From the NCBI GenBank assembly GCA_973895155.1, contig OZ316897.1, positions 1,984,001 through 2,048,000 of the forward strand: a stretch of 64,000 bases of DNA, given 5' to 3'. How positions within the stretch are numbered: position 1 is the first letter of the stretch; each line of letters starts with the position of its first letter. Shown in pieces: positions 26,191-39,241 of this stretch. The stretch is from Marsupella aquatica. Taxonomy: Eukaryota; Marchantiophyta. The notes beneath the pieces are model-generated. The model searched no databases and was not told where the DNA came from. It was given only the letters and a program-made list of their open reading frames with translations. The translations under genes were made by a program, and so were the position numbers.

Positions 26191-28449
26191 TTATACCTGT
26201 CGTAATTGCCATTCTGACACTGCACGAAGTCTAGTCAATTCATCTCGCCAACGAGCTGCAAGAGAGTAAATGCAGGATGTAAAAGAAGTGTTCAGCTACT
26301 TCATCATCTCACGGTCATCTTACGCACCAAAAATGCTTATGACAATTACAAGGGAAACTAGAAGCACAAAACGATATCAACAACCCCAAAAGAGGACAGA
26401 CCTGCATCAGCGTAACGCTCGTCTACCACAGCCAATAGCATATTTTTCATCAATGTGATCTCTTCAGCCATGGTGTCTGGTTCTACGTCAGCCCTGGAGG
26501 TTTAAGCCATGATAATGAAGGTCACACCAGTAAATATTCTTCTTTAAAAGCAAGAAATGACATCCGAGCCATTGAAACATTTATTTTCCTACTTCAGATC
26601 ACCTTCCAAGCATCAGACTTCATCAAGCAGACTTATGTAGGTTCTCAAGCTCAACAGTCACGATAAATTATTCAGTGATACTTTATTATACCTGTCCAGA
26701 AAAGAGTCACCAACAGAGGTCCTGCCCAACGCAGCTTCTGTATGATGGGCTGACCTAAACACAGGTCTAATTGCATCGGCATCAATAATGGACTTATTCA
26801 CGTATATGGGTATCTGCACGAGAGGAACATTAACGGTGAGACCATAAACGTGGTAGTGAACGAATAACGACGAAGGAAGGAATATATTCACAAGTGATCG
26901 AATATGCAGAGCTGAAATTAGTACACGGCTGCAGGTATCACACCTTGCATCTGACAGCAAGATTGATGGCGTCTGATGGTCGTGCATCCACGCTCAACAA
27001 CGCTTCATCTCCTGGCTGCAAATCTCATGCACCAACCTTTTGATCAAAGAGAGCACCCTTAGCGTTTTAAATGCAGGATACCAGCATGACCTTCCCGAGC
27101 TGACCTAGATTGGAGAGAAATCATAACAATCACCTCAAGACAAGTGTCCCAAAGAGGAGAAAGGCTTTCTTCTGAAGTTTGTGTGATTTGCAACGCTCCT
27201 GAAGAGTGATTTGAAATTCAATGCGTGCATCTAACTTTGCCATTAACTGAACGTTAGAACTCACCTTGCCGATATAGATTCGAGCATAATATGTGTCCAA
27301 CACACGCTCTGTCACCCTCACCATTTTAGCCTGACAATACCATGTCACCATCACAATGTTATACGGGATCCTGCGTTTAAGGAGCTCAAATTATCGCAGC
27401 AGAAGCGAAGCTGGTACGAAGTAATGCAGCTAACTGTACCTCATAGTTCAGAGCACCCACTATGTCCTTCAAAATCTGGTACTGATTCGGCCTCCCCTGG
27501 AAAAGGCAGAACAATTCTTTCAGATTCCTATCAAAACATTCAAGCCGGAAGAGATTATGAGGAAGTCAGAAAGGTCACAAGCTCGAGATTTGAAGGGAGA
27601 TCGGGGCTCACCATCTTCGAGGTTTCATGTAAACCCTTCATAAGCATTGCAACTGCCGTTTCCCCTGCAGCTCAATCACACAGCCTCTTCTTACTATCCC
27701 CTTTGAGCTAAGATTCTCAACTCGAAAAGCTGACCACGACGTTTAACTTACAGTAACTGTCCAGCCCGTACCAACAATCTACACGTCTAGTGAAACTCAG
27801 CGGCAAGAGCGTCTGCGTGTAAAAGAAGTGACACAAGCATAGATCGAGAAAGCAAACAGCAGCGAATAATCTACATTAAAGGAGTGCCATATCTAGAAAT
27901 TCAGAAATGGGTTGTACTGAATAATAACTCACCCACAACAATTGGAAGCATAAGATCAGAATCATTGGCCATTTTCAAAAAGATCGTTGGAGTGCTGCCT
28001 TTGTAGAGAAGGTAGCCCTTACTAGGATTCACATGATTCACCTCTACTTCTCGGCCATCATTCAAAGTCATGAACAACTGTCCGTGTGATGGCACCATTT
28101 TCACTGCCCCCAAAACAAAACAAAACGTATCAAACAAACACCGATCTAAATTTCGTCTATTCAATTTCATTTCTTTCAGCAACAATAAAGGTCAAGAGAA
28201 GCGCACGCATTGCCTCAAGGAGGGATGGGAGGTCAGTCGCGTCCTAGTACCTGCGTCTACCACATGCGCTTGCAGATAGTCTCCGTCGCCATCCTGCCCC
28301 CAGTCGTCGCCGCCGGCGCTGCATCGTGCCCCTCTCCCTCTCTTCGGCTTCATGCTCAACCTCACAACGGGCTTGGCGACCACAAGAGAGCAAAAGCTTG
28401 AGCGCCATCTGTATGGCTGTGGCATCCGTGGGATCGCAATTCCCTCCAT
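26191..28449 (-). CDS. Bifunctional nuclease (DUF151 + UVR domain), BBD-type
   Basis: Nine exons, all in phase: 28449-28251, 28103-27933, 27664-27612, 27496-27440, 27330-27265, 27015-26944, 26813-26692, 26493-26402, 26255-26191; 298 residues. The DUF151 fold (PF02577) spans roughly 58-225: GDYLQAHVV near 60, LLPIV-type core ending at VVGETAVAML (about 123-133), RPNQYQILKDIV, MVRVTERVLDTYYARIYIGK and the hallmark RPSDAINLAVRCK (194-206). Residues 256-292 form a UVR-like helix pair (EEITLMKNMLLAVVDERYAD, then ARWRDELTRLR). Plant members of this architecture have been described as nucleases on RNA and single-stranded DNA that affect basal defence. The start is the first ATG of the frame; the N-terminus is basic but short, and a longer transcript start is possible. 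The last exon ends RQV then TAA; if the GTATAA there is a splice donor, the true C-terminus lies farther on. Confidence 0.9.
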
Positions 28450-29224
28450 ACTCTTCCTGTGTGTCTCCGCGGAGTCTATCTATTTTCTGCCTGCTTAGGT
28501 GTTGCTACGCCTAATTCGATACCGTCCAATGAATCGATTGCCGGTGATGTTGCTCGATTCAGATCTGACAGCAAAGCGTTCCAAAATCAATCAATTCTTT
28601 CCAACTTAGATTTCCAGTTTTCTCTCTCATCCTCTTCCGTCTCTGTTGTCAAGAAAACTTACCCAATCCGTGTACTTCAGACATCGACTGTATCCTCTCC
28701 TCTCCTTCTGTAGTAATCCGCTTGGCCAACCTGTAAAATTGTCATCCTCCTCACGTAACTAAAGATGACGATTTACAGGCCTCGATTACTGTTTTCACGT
28801 GTCATATCTACTAACCAACATACACAATCCACAAATGCTCAATCCACAAACCTCCATTAAAGTCTTACCTAAAGTCCGCGCCCGTCCTCTGCGTTTCTAC
28901 TCCGAATTTCCTCTCCTCAAATCCTAAAAGCAAGCTCGGCTTCTAAGCAAGAACCGCACACCCGCCGGGAGAAAGGAAGGAAGGATCGACGAGAGGCTTC
29001 CACAATTTCGAAACGCGACGCAACCTCGAGTTCAATTGAGCTCTTCCGAAGTGAAGCCGCAACTTCTAGAACAATTAATTGAAGCCCGAAACTCTGCACA
29101 TTGCCGGGACTGAAAAGAGCGCTGAGGTGAGCTCGTAAGAGCGAACGATCTTCATGCAACACCAGCGAGAATCGGCGCTTCAATGTCGATGCAGAAGCTC
29201 CAAATCGAAACACACTTTTCACCC
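28450..29224. other. Upstream region of the bifunctional nuclease gene
   Basis: Contains the 5' flank of the minus-strand gene. An Arg/Ser/Leu-rich open frame at 28917-29345 (minus) runs into the neighbouring tandem repeat and is not believed to be coding. No further gene seen. Confidence 0.4.
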
Positions 29225-30135
29225 TCCTCCTCCTCTTTTCGGGCCACTTTGTCGATGACAACAACCCAACGAATTGTTCTCTGTGCTGCTGTTGTTCTCG
29301 TCGTCGACTGTGCACACGAAAGCTCATCAAGGGGTCGGGTTCCATGCGGCAGACTCAGCGCCCCCAATACAACCGAAGAGTGCGGTTCCATGCCTTCGGA
29401 CTCTAGGCCCCCCTAAAACCCTTCTGAAAGATGTGGTTGGACAAATTTGAGCATTCGCTGCCTTCACTCTCGGCCTCCCTTAAAACCCTTCTGACTGGAC
29501 AAAATTGAGCATTCCCTGCCTTCAATCTTGGCCTCCCATAAAACCCTTATGGTTAACTTGGATGCAGCTCCTCTTGTTGGACCTCTTTGTCAATGACAAC
29601 AACCCAATGAATTGTTCTCTCTGATGTTGTTCTAGTGGGCAATGGTGCGCACCAAAGTTCACTGAAGGGTCAGGTTCCCGGTAGACTTTAGTGCCCCCAA
29701 CACAACCCAATAGTATTGAAGGGTCGGGTTCCATGCGGTAGACTTCAGCGCCCCCACTACAACCAAAGGGTATCGAGGGGTTGCGGTTCTGTGCCTTCAA
29801 ACTCTTGGCCCCCCTTCAAGCCCTTCTGAAAGATGTGGTTGGACAGAATTGAACATTGTTTCTTAGTTATGGTAACTTGGATGCAGCTCCTCTTGTTGGA
29901 CCTCTTTGTCAATGACAACAACCCAATGAATTGTTCTCTTTGATATTGTTCTAGTCGGCAATGGTGCACATGAAACATCACTGAAGGTCAGGTCCATGCG
30001 GCAGTGCCCCCAACACAACCCCATAGTATTGAAGGGTACTGTTCCATGTGGTAGAAACAACCCCCCCCCCCGCCCCACGGCCCCCCCTAAAACCTTCTGA
30101 GGATGTGTTTGGACAAAATAGAACAAGTTGATTCA
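29225..30135 (+). repeat. Three-copy tandem repeat, about 300 bp unit
   Basis: Units near 29225-29500, 29575-29860 and 29880-30130 share 'tttgtcaatgacaacaaccc', 'aatgaattgttctct', 'ggtcgggttccatgcggyag', 'gcgcccccaa.acaacc', 'ttctgaaagatgtggttgga'. A C-rich run near 30060 marks the last copy. The minus strand stays open in pieces, giving similar peptides repeated, which are repeat products. Confidence 0.75.
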
Positions 30136-30159
30136 TGATGGTAACTTGGATACACCAGT

Positions 30160-30430
30160 ATTTTGCTTGGGGATAATGGTGGTCGTATCCCCTGTTCAGT
30201 CCCCACAGTCTTCTTTACTCCGGAGCTCTACTCGGCTTTCAGGTTTCCGCTCAGTAGGGGTTTAGTTCTCAGCTTCTTAGTGACTTTTTGTCATTGTTGG
30301 GGACATCTTAGCTTGTTGGGCCTCATTGTTCTTCTCATAGTCTTTCCCATTCCCATCCCTTTATTGGGCCTTTTTGCCTGTAGGATTATGTCTCCCAATC
30401 TGGCCTTTTTGTCTTTTTGACATTGTGACA
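30160..30430 (+). repeat. Dispersed repeat family A, copy 2
   Basis: Shares with the copies near 35.5 and 63.7 kb a 'gagctctactcggctttcag' type segment, then 'agtaggggtttagtt', then a T/C-rich tail with 'gggcctttttg'. The upstream part stays open on the plus strand up to a stop just before the 'tttagtt' motif in several copies, suggesting a former reading frame end and 3' tail, as in a non-LTR element. Class is inferred. Confidence 0.5.
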
Positions 30431-31531
30431 GTGGTGGTCTAAGAGACTGTGTTCATTTATTACCTTCCTTGTGTACTTAGTCTTCTCCATGTGTAAAGTT
30501 TTATCTCTTGGTAAGAGTTAAGTGTCTCCAGTGTGCAGTTGGACGGTGGTCATTGTATTATTCATTGCTTAGCCACTCTCGGAGCCACTGGTGACCGTGT
30601 AAAATGACAGCTATATGCCAGCCACATAAGCGTAGATGTTGAGCAGGGCAGAGGAAATAATTCTGGAGGTCCCCTAATGAATATCCACCCGCCTGAAAAT
30701 ACCAAAAAGTCGTCCATATTTCCTTCAAGAGGTACACAGTCGGCTATATACTTTGTAAAGAACCCTAGCCACCTTAAACCTATACTTTACAAAATGCAAA
30801 ATACTAATGCTGTTCTTCCATACCATCTCCACCATGATTTGATGGTTAGAGTCAAATGATTCCCAGAATCTCTTCCCAGCTGTACTGGGAAATCCTTTTC
30901 CTTCTGGGGGTCTTGCATGGAACCCTGATGTGGAAATCCCAAGATGATTGCTCGTATCACCCGAGATCATCCTGGCCGACTATTTCCATTCAAGGGTTGA
31001 GATTTGAAGATTTCAAAAAGGCTTTCTTGGTTACAATGGAATGATTTATTGGGGGCCTTCTCTCCTTGTTTTGTGGTTTTTATTCCTTCAAGGACTTTTT
31101 CTCCAAATGTCACAACGAAGGTTCTGCCCCTACTTCTTGAGTTTTTACTCTTTCATGGTGACAAACACTAAGTGCAAGACAAATAAAATCATACCAGACA
31201 TTTGGACTTAGTGAGTCCATTCCGCTATTCAAGAATAAAAAATGACCATTTTAGTAAAAAAGGGCCAAACAGTGCACAAAGGAGTAATAGCAAAAGAGGT
31301 CCAACTGGGACAGACACCAAACTCTTAGTGGAGAGCCATGTATGAGTGACTCATGTCAAAGTTATAGGTTGAACTTTTAAAATAAATAGTGGCATAGAGG
31401 CATGGCTGTGTGGTAGCTCATTTAAGTTGAGACTCATAGGTGTAGAGCTCAAATGTTGTGACTGAGTGGGAAGAGATTCATAGGTCTAGAGCTCAATTGT
31501 TGTGGTTGACTGTTCCCACTCTGTGGAGTTT

Positions 31532-31676
31532 CACAGATTTTCCTTTCAAAAAATATTAAATAAATAGTGGCATTACATGTTTTCATCTGTGTGAGATTTG
31601 GACTCACAGATTTTCCTTTCAAAAAATATAAAATAAATAGTGGCATTACATGTTGTCATCTGTGTGAGATTTGGAT
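31532..31676 (+). repeat. 73-bp tandem duplication
   Basis: Two nearly identical units start at 31532 and 31605, each with 'cctttcaaaaaata', 'aaataaatagtggcattaca' and 'catctgtgtgagatttgga'. Confidence 0.85.
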
Positions 31677-34600
31677 AGCCCAGGCAACCCACACACTCAT
31701 CAACCCTCCCTCACACTCACGGTGACTCTACAAGAGATCACGGCCCATCATTTCTTTTGATTCCCTTTGAGATTAAATCTGGAGGTGTAGTGAGTGGAAA
31801 CAGCTCAGTTGGCTTACAAGAACTCTTGGGCCCATTCAGGTATGATGTACACCCATCTTACATGACAAGCAATGGGCCCAAGTATTCAGGTGTGGAGTGC
31901 ACATGGGCAAGCCAGTGAGAGAGTATTTTAACTTAAGAAAATATGGAAATTAAACCGGGAATCAAACTGCCTGAGACGGTTGGGAGCATACTTGTTTTGT
32001 TTTGTTTGAATTGTTGGGGTGGGGTGCTTGTCGTCCAACCCTCCCCCACTTTTCCTGATTTGATTCAACATAATCTAATCAGAGAAACAAAGGTTTTGAG
32101 TGCAAGGAAAAAACTACAAATAACCTTTGAATAGCTTATCTGAACAACACACTAGAAAGTGGAGCTCCCGGGGACCACATGCCAAAAGACTCCACTTATC
32201 TGACAACGCAGTAGAAAGTGGAGCTCCCAGGGACCACATGCCAAAAGACTCAGCGACCACATTTCATGAAAGTTAGATAATTTCATATTTAGAGATTCAT
32301 CTTGACTTTAAATAATATATAACAAGGAGCTGAGAGTAAACCTATGCCATCCTCTTGAATTTTGAAGGCACTAATGTAGAGTAAAACTGCATGAACTTTG
32401 TACAAAGGGCATTTTGGGACCCCATCTAAGCTTATGACTCCCTTCCCTCTCTATCCTAGAGGTACCTATATTAAAATCGAGCTCAAATTATGCCATCAGT
32501 CCTATCAGTAGTAATGCAATGCATTCAGCTCGATTTTAACAATTATTTATTTTTGGAGCCAAGCTGATAATCCCTATGGTACTCTATATCGTACTGTAAG
32601 TAAGAAGGCCGCATCGGATTGTGCTCCACATCAGCACCGTACCTCCCTAAGCTTGCCATTGGATCGTGCGGTAGTGGATGCTCGAACCCATGCCCCGTTC
32701 ACGTGGTCCCTAACGGCTGACACGACAGCAAGCCTTACTGTTAGGGACGTGCTGGTCAGCGTAAGTTACACTCATCTATGTCACTCCCAATGTAACAAAA
32801 ACGGCAGGACTGGCAGTCGCCTACTCGACTGTCTGTCTTGCCATCGAGTTCCGCCATCGCCCATTGACAAATTCGGGACGAAGCGCGAGTGACATTGAAT
32901 TGCTGGAGTCCCAGAGTGAGCCCATTCAACTGAAACGCAGCTCGATCGGATCAGAAGGAACAACTCAGAATTCTGAGAGCACCGAAATCGCAACTTCGCA
33001 CTGACACTGACACGATTCGAAAATGGTGGTGAGGCTCGCAAAATGTCTCGACGTTGAAGACAACTCGATGATGTGAAGAACCTCGCAGTGCAGTCTTTGG
33101 CAGTGCGCGAAACCTCATCGACTCAATTATTCGGTTCCCCGGAACGCAACAACGGGAGTGATTGAAGGGCACCTCTGGGAATGCAAACTTCCCCATTCAG
33201 AACCCGTTCAGAACTGGAAAGGTTGGAGGAGCCTCAGTGAACTGGAGGTAAGCAGTTGTTTGCCAATTAGTGGAAGGCAGAGACAGAAAATTCACACAGA
33301 TTTGGGCACATCGACTGCGCAGCCCACAAATGCGCAGTTGCACAGAAACGGGGATATGGCAACTTTTGCTTGCCTGAAGCACGGCACAAGGGGGGGATGA
33401 GTGTCTCAGCTACCAAGAGCAAAGTTAGAGCTACAGAGACGGTATTCAGTGGACCAACGGACTCCATTTTTCTCTAGACCAAAAGAACCCGCCCACGGTG
33501 CAAACAGCCGTGGATCAATGGACCGGACAGTTTAGCTGGAGGAAACTCTTGGAGCCAAATATCGTTGCCATGCAGGGCCAGCCAACAAACTGTTCTTCGT
33601 GGCGAGCAACTGTTGGAGGCTACCACAATCACGTAGGAGTGAGCATCATTCTCCATGGTGTTCTCGAAAACACTGGCCAAGCCAACGAGGAGAACCTGGT
33701 TGTCGCTAGGAATGCCAAGAGGCCGCAGACACACGGAGATCTTCAATTGATTGCACCCAATCTTGACCTTGCGTCGATTGACTGCATCGTCCTGTTCTCT
33801 TCGTTATAGCAACAATGTGGCGAGCAATTTGGGCTACTGGATGGAGAAATGGCAGCAATGTCGCGCGAAGCAAGGTATGAACTGACCTCCACGCGAATTT
33901 GTCGAATCTCGACGTAAAAGTTGACAGCCATGGTTTTGACAGGAAGGTGTAAGTTCAAAATCTTGCTCTCAAATTCAATTGGAATACCGTCTCGCTATGT
34001 GATATCCCTATATACAAGCTTTGGGACATAATTGGAGAGATATGCTTAGTAGACCCTTTCTCGAAAAAGTTTGCTTAATCAACCCCCTCCATACTTTTCC
34101 CCAATCTGGACAGTTATGGACCTTTCAATCTCAGATCTGGACCTTTAATAACAACTTTCATTTTGGGGTAATCAAGCAAATACCTCCACATTAATTGTTG
34201 TTACAACTTCAATGAAATAGAACAATTTTAGGACACTGTGGACCAAATAGCGGCTAAAACCTTTAGGGAGCAAAGAAAACAAGCCCAAAGGCCAACAGAG
34301 TACACCGGGCGCTAGGTAGAGTAGAGAACTGGGCACAAATGGGCCAAAAAGTCAGCCGTATAGTTATGGATTATTTATGTAACTACAAACTTAGATTATG
34401 CTTACAATATTTTAATGTGCTACCTTTTTTCCCGAAGTGGTTGGAAGTTGATGGAGAGACTAATTAAGGCACTACCAAGTATTTTGGTTGAGTGAAGGTT
34501 TTATCCATGGCAAATTGACTGGTTTCACTTCTGGACAAGAAAGCCCTCTGGGGAACCTTGTTGGGTGTTAGAAGTAAGCATAACCTCGTGCTGAAGCTAC

Positions 34601-35479
34601 AGTAGATTTATACATTTGGAACCCTTTGCAAAGCTCCATTGTGTCACTCCTGTAGGTGTACGTTCCCTTACATTGATTTATTCCAGTTTATTCAGGATTT
34701 AAGCATCAAGATTTTGTTCATCCCCCCCCCTCACCCCACACCATCTTTGGCAATCTTCCAACTTATATTCTTGTCATCCAACAAACACATATTGGGCTGA
34801 GGCAACCAAGGGCCAAGCTAGTACACTAAATTTTGAATGTCTGTCAAGTTCAACACTGTGCTTACGATCGATTCTGACTGCACAATTGAAGCTTCATCCA
34901 CTCCTTTCCACCAAGAAGGAAGAACAGAGTGTCCATTTGTAGCAGTGCCATTGTACCAAGTCCTCATAACCAATTTCGTAACAGCATTTCAGATAATTTC
35001 ATAGGATTTAGACCAAGTCGTTTGCCCATAGCCAGTGGTTCGCATCACAAAAATTGGAGGTAGCTGGATTTGGGCAAAACGAGTGGTTTAGAACTTCTCA
35101 AATGTTTTCTTGGTGGGACCCGAAATTATAGAACAGGACATTCAGGCATACACCAAGGTTTGTCACGTTTGTTGTGGGTCCTACCAAACCAGTATCTATC
35201 CAACAATAATCATATAATAGTTGTAATAATTATTGTTAGAGACAAAGGGAAAAAAAACATTCTGGAATATGTTTTTACACTTGCCCTGGTGGTCTTTGGG
35301 ACTTTACACCTACCTTTGACCATTTATTGCTAGCATGTGTAATCTTTTGTGTAAAGCAATTACCTTATCTTTAGTTTTGCCCTCATTGTGTTCTTTGGAC
35401 AACAAGTGAATGTTACATTACGAAGGGCTCACACATTCGCTGTTTTATGGGAGGGCCAAGGCTATTGTTTTAGGGTCTC

Positions 35480-35605
35480 AAGACCCTCTTGTGAACTCTC
35501 CTATAGGGTCTGCTCTTGAGCTCTATCAAGTTTTTCAGTTTACTGCTGATTAGGGCTTTAGTTTCTTTGCCAAAGTAGGGGCCTCTCAGGCTTTTTGGGT
35601 ATGTG
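35480..35605 (+). repeat. Dispersed repeat family A, copy 3
   Basis: Carries 'gagctctatcaagtttttcag', 'tttactgctgattagggctt' and 'tagtttctttgcc', the family A core in the same order and strand as the other three copies. Confidence 0.5.
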
Positions 35606-36184
35606 AATAGTTAACTAAACCAAGTTCCGCTACAATTTCCTACCCTTGAAAGGGTTATTTGTTATTCACAGCACAAAACCCCATAAGTTACTATTCGGGA
35701 CTTTCACCCAGGACCTGTGCTTTAACATCCGGATGCTTTGACCATTGAGTAACAAGTCAAGTTTAAGAAATATACCTTGGATTTAAACCAATGCTATTTT
35801 TCCCTTACTCTATAAGTTCTAACCCTTACCCTTTTTCTCTGCCCTTGGGAAATTTAGTGGCTCTAGGTTCCCAAATTCACACTTATGGGTGAATGTGGTC
35901 TCCCCACTTTCCCCCCCTTTATTGGGTTTCCTACCTTTGAGATGCTGTCCAGGGAACCTTGGTTTTTATGTTCTTTAGGAATGTGATATGAAACCAAACA
36001 TCTAATCAACAATGAGAAACTCAAGCCCTGATGGACTGGCAAAGCTTGGATGGACTTGCTCATAACATTTAAATTGACTCAAACAACACTGTTTACACTT
36101 TTGACTGTAATGTGAACTATGAATAGTCTCCTTACCATTTGCAGCCAGTTTCAGTTACATTATCTAACCTATTTCCTTGGCAAC

Positions 36185-36316
36185 TTGACTTGACTACCTT
36201 GAACCTAAACAACACCAAAATGTCATGTCATTATTCAGGATCACCATGACACTTGACTACCTTGAACCTTAACAACACCAAAATGTCATGTCATTATTCA
36301 GGATCACCATGACATC
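36185..36316 (+). repeat. Tandem duplication, about 63 bp
   Basis: Two copies of 'cttgactaccttgaacct' ... 'aacaacaccaaaatgtcatg' ... 'ttcaggatcaccatgac' follow each other with one-base differences. Confidence 0.85.
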
Positions 36317-36779
36317 TTGACTATTTTTTCCCCAAGGTGGTCAAAGTTCATGATCTGCCACCAATTTCTTTTTCTTTTTGGTGTAAAAATAACTATCCCT
36401 TTCCATTACTTAGTCCATGGGGATCTGGACTGGGACAATACTTGGGTCCATTCTGGCTTTTGTTTCCAACAATAATATTATATATTAATAATAATTACTA
36501 AGGCAAACAAACAAAAACATTCTCCTGGAATTGGGGGCACACATTTGAATAATCTCAATATTGTGATTCGCTCATGTCATCTTTTCCATTTCGTGGTGGA
36601 CGGTGCGCAATGAATGGTCAGACAAGGATATCCGTGGATTAGAAAAACGGGGGCCCCACCACCGAACTAAAACTGGATTTCATTTCTGACAATCCAGGAT
36701 TCCTTTCGATGAGGTGGATACCGTATCGTACGGTTAAGTAACAACAAATTAACTTTAATTAAACTCTTAAAGAAGCTTG

Positions 36780-37275
36780 ATTAAATTACATGTAGGTTTC
36801 CGTTAATCGCCCCTTTCTTTCAAAAACTCCTTCGTTCGTAATGCTTCCTTCCATCAGCGTTTCTAATTGGTTATTAGTGTTACGATTAAGAGAGATTAGT
36901 GGCAAGGACATAAGACAGTGCTTTCGATAGGCCGACACGTAGGAGTAAATGGGCGATCGACGGCTCAGCTTGTGAGTTCGAGTACTTAGTGATGATTAAG
37001 TACAACTGTTTTAAGTATGGATTTTAGGTTGTGCTCTCTTTCAGTAACTCGAAGAATCTTGATTAATTACTTGTAAATTTTCAGATAATCGCGTCTTCCT
37101 TTCAGTACTCCTTCGTCTGCAATACTTCCATAAGCGCTTGTGATTCGTTATTAGTACCTAATTAAGAGAGATTAGTGGCGACGACGCAGTACCCTACAGC
37201 GCTTTCGGTAGGGAGACACGTAGCACTCAACAGGAGATCCACGGCTCAGCTTGCGAGTTCGAGCACTTAGAGATG
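36780..37275 (+). repeat. Diverged tandem duplication, about 290 bp
   Basis: Shared blocks in order in both halves (36800-36990 and 37085-37275): 'actccttcgt', 'taatgcttcc' type, 'gattaagagagattagtggc', 'cagtgctttcg'/'cagcgctttcgg', 'gacacgtag' and 'cggctcagcttg.gagttcga'. Non-coding in all frames. Confidence 0.7.
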
Positions 37276-37369
37276 ATTATTAAAGTATAGATTAAGTAGG
37301 GATTTGCTGCTTAATTGCTGACTAGATATTTGCTCGCTTTCAAAGCAAAGAGACAGTTTCTGGACTTCA

Positions 37370-38220
37370 TTGGATTTCATTCAAGAGGCTGAACTTTGAG
37401 CTCCAGACCAGAGACCGGAATTCTCGGAAATCAGTATTGTGCATGGACAATTTCTGTAGCTCTTCCACCCGTCCGTTGTGGGTTTGTGGATTTTGATCCT
37501 TCCATTCTCTGTGGGTTCCTGGCAAGCTGAAGCTCGAGTCCTCTTCCATTCTAATCCTGGTGTACAACAGAGAGCCTTATTTTTGAGGTCCGGAACATTC
37601 ATGCAGAGCCGGAATTCTCGCTGTGAATGGTAGCTTACCGTCTCTGCTCCTGCTGCTTTGGGAGCTACATTTCCATCCATCCTCTCCGCCGTGCTGTGGT
37701 GGGTTTGTGGGTGGCTTCATTCAAGCTGAAGCTCTGGTTCTCTTGATATCTGCCTACGGGAGTACCAGAGAGAAGGAGGGTCCTTTGTGGTGGATTGTGG
37801 AAGATTTCATACAGGCTCTGCTTCTGCTAGAGGTAAATTGGGGTATTCATCAGCATTGGATTGAAGGGAGCTGTTCAGTGAGGTTGTTTTAAACCCTCCA
37901 AACTGAAACTCTGGTTCCATTTGATTCTGTCTCTCACAGTACAAGATTGAGAGCCTTACTTCTGAGTTTCGGAACATTCATGCAAAGAGGGACAGAGTGG
38001 GCCTTTCTGTTATGTTCTGGAAGATTTCAATAAAGCCTCTTCGTCCACTGCAGGCTAATTGGGGTATTCAATGGATTGAGTGCGGAGCTGTGCTGTGCCC
38101 ACTTCAAGGATTGCCAAATTCGGGCGCTTGTGTCAGCTGTGATGCGTCCACTCCCCTAAGTGCTCCTTTCTTTCTTCCCGTTAAGACCACTGACAAAACT
38201 TTTGGGCTGTGAATCACCAG
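37370..38220 (+). repeat. Repeated segments upstream of the racemase gene
   Basis: A module of about 370 bp occurs twice (about 37555-37900 and 37925-38220): 'gagagccttatttttgag', 'gtccggaacattcatgca', 'ggaagatttcat', 'ctaattggggtattca', 'ggattga'. Open frames on both strands are short. It might form part of a transcribed leader, but nothing in the sequence proves this. Confidence 0.5.
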
Positions 38221-39241
38221 TCTTTCGCTTGACTGAACTTCAAACTCGAGGTATTACGTAATTCAATTACAGTAATGTAATAGTTACCATGTTGGAAATT
38301 TTGTTTTGATCACAAATCACTAAATTCAGCTGCAGATGACTTGAATTGATTTAGCCAATTGGTCATTTGTTTGATATTGTAATCATGGTAGATTGACTTA
38401 GCTCCGGCCTAGATCTAGAGATGGGAGCACAACTCTGACTTTGAGGTCCGGTATTGGATGAGACTTATGACGTTGCTTCTACTATGAAGCATCGCAATGG
38501 AGAATTTCTCGGGGCGAACGGTTTATGCTTGCTGTAGCTGTGGAAAACCGGGTGCAGTGAAGCGAATAATTGAAAATTTCTTTCATTCTGTCGTTCGTGT
38601 AGGTCTTCATTAGCAGTCCAGTGGAGTGGGATCCGAATTGATCGTGAGTTTGTTGTTGTCAGGATAAAGGCGGAGAATGATTTTATCTCTGCATAGGTGG
38701 GCAAGTGACTGATGAGCAGCGAATGGGACCTGCTGATGAGAATTGGTATGGTATGGTTGAGAGTGTGGCATACCAGTATTGGATGCGGCCGACAACATTG
38801 TCACTCTAGCATTGAAGGTTTTTCTCTTTCTCTTTCTCTCTCTCTCAATCTCATTCTCTTGCTATTGCCGAAAGCTGGACCTTAGAAACATTGATGCGGT
38901 GATTTATGCTCGTTCTCACTTTTTCGACACCTGTATGTCCCGTGGCCCGAGTTTGGGTACTCGTGGTCTTTAGATTCGTTTTTTCATTTTTAACTTGAAT
39001 TTGGGGGTCGCAGCTTCACAAGGGGAATGGGAGGTCAAACACCCGGAAATCAGTGCTACCATCAGAGGCTTGACCTTTATTGCCATAAGCAGCTTGCCCC
39101 TTCAAAACTGTGAGATAATTCCTTCATTCATTTTCTTTTTGACAGCAGCGAGATTGTTGCCGTCTCGGTCAGGCTGCCCCTCTTGAATGAGTTGAGAAGA
39201 AGGAGAAGAATACTACCGAATTCAAAACAGTCACCGAGGCG
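38221..39241. promoter_or_regulatory. 5' flank of the racemase gene
   Basis: About 1 kb upstream of the racemase start. A pyrimidine-rich tract (runs of 'tctctttctctctctctc') lies at 38820-38860, a common feature of plant promoters and leaders. No TATA element could be assigned with confidence, and no other gene is seen here. Confidence 0.3.

Larger units (their letters stand above)
30431..36175. other. Intergenic with small duplications; no confident gene
   Basis: Contains a 73-bp tandem duplication at 31532-31676 (unit 'cacagattttcctttcaaa'), a 60-bp duplication at about 32152-32257 ('gtagaaagtggagctccc') and a family A repeat at about 35480-35600. At 33474-33958 both strands are open; on the minus strand a frame starts MAVNFYVEIRQIRVE near 33932 and reaches a GT, which could be a first exon, but nothing downstream could be tied to it or to a known family. 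Confidence 0.35.

Noticed and set aside
28917-29345. 142-codon Arg/Ser-rich open frame as a gene
   Set aside because: It runs into the 300-bp tandem repeat, is open on the other strand as well and has no domain.
33474-33958. Small gene on the minus strand starting MAVNFYVEIRQ
   Set aside because: Possible start and donor, but no downstream exon could be joined and no family is recognised; the opposite strand is equally open.
35690-35770. tRNA-like or primer-binding segment
   Set aside because: A phrase resembling a tRNA T-arm was seen, but no cloverleaf can be drawn around it.
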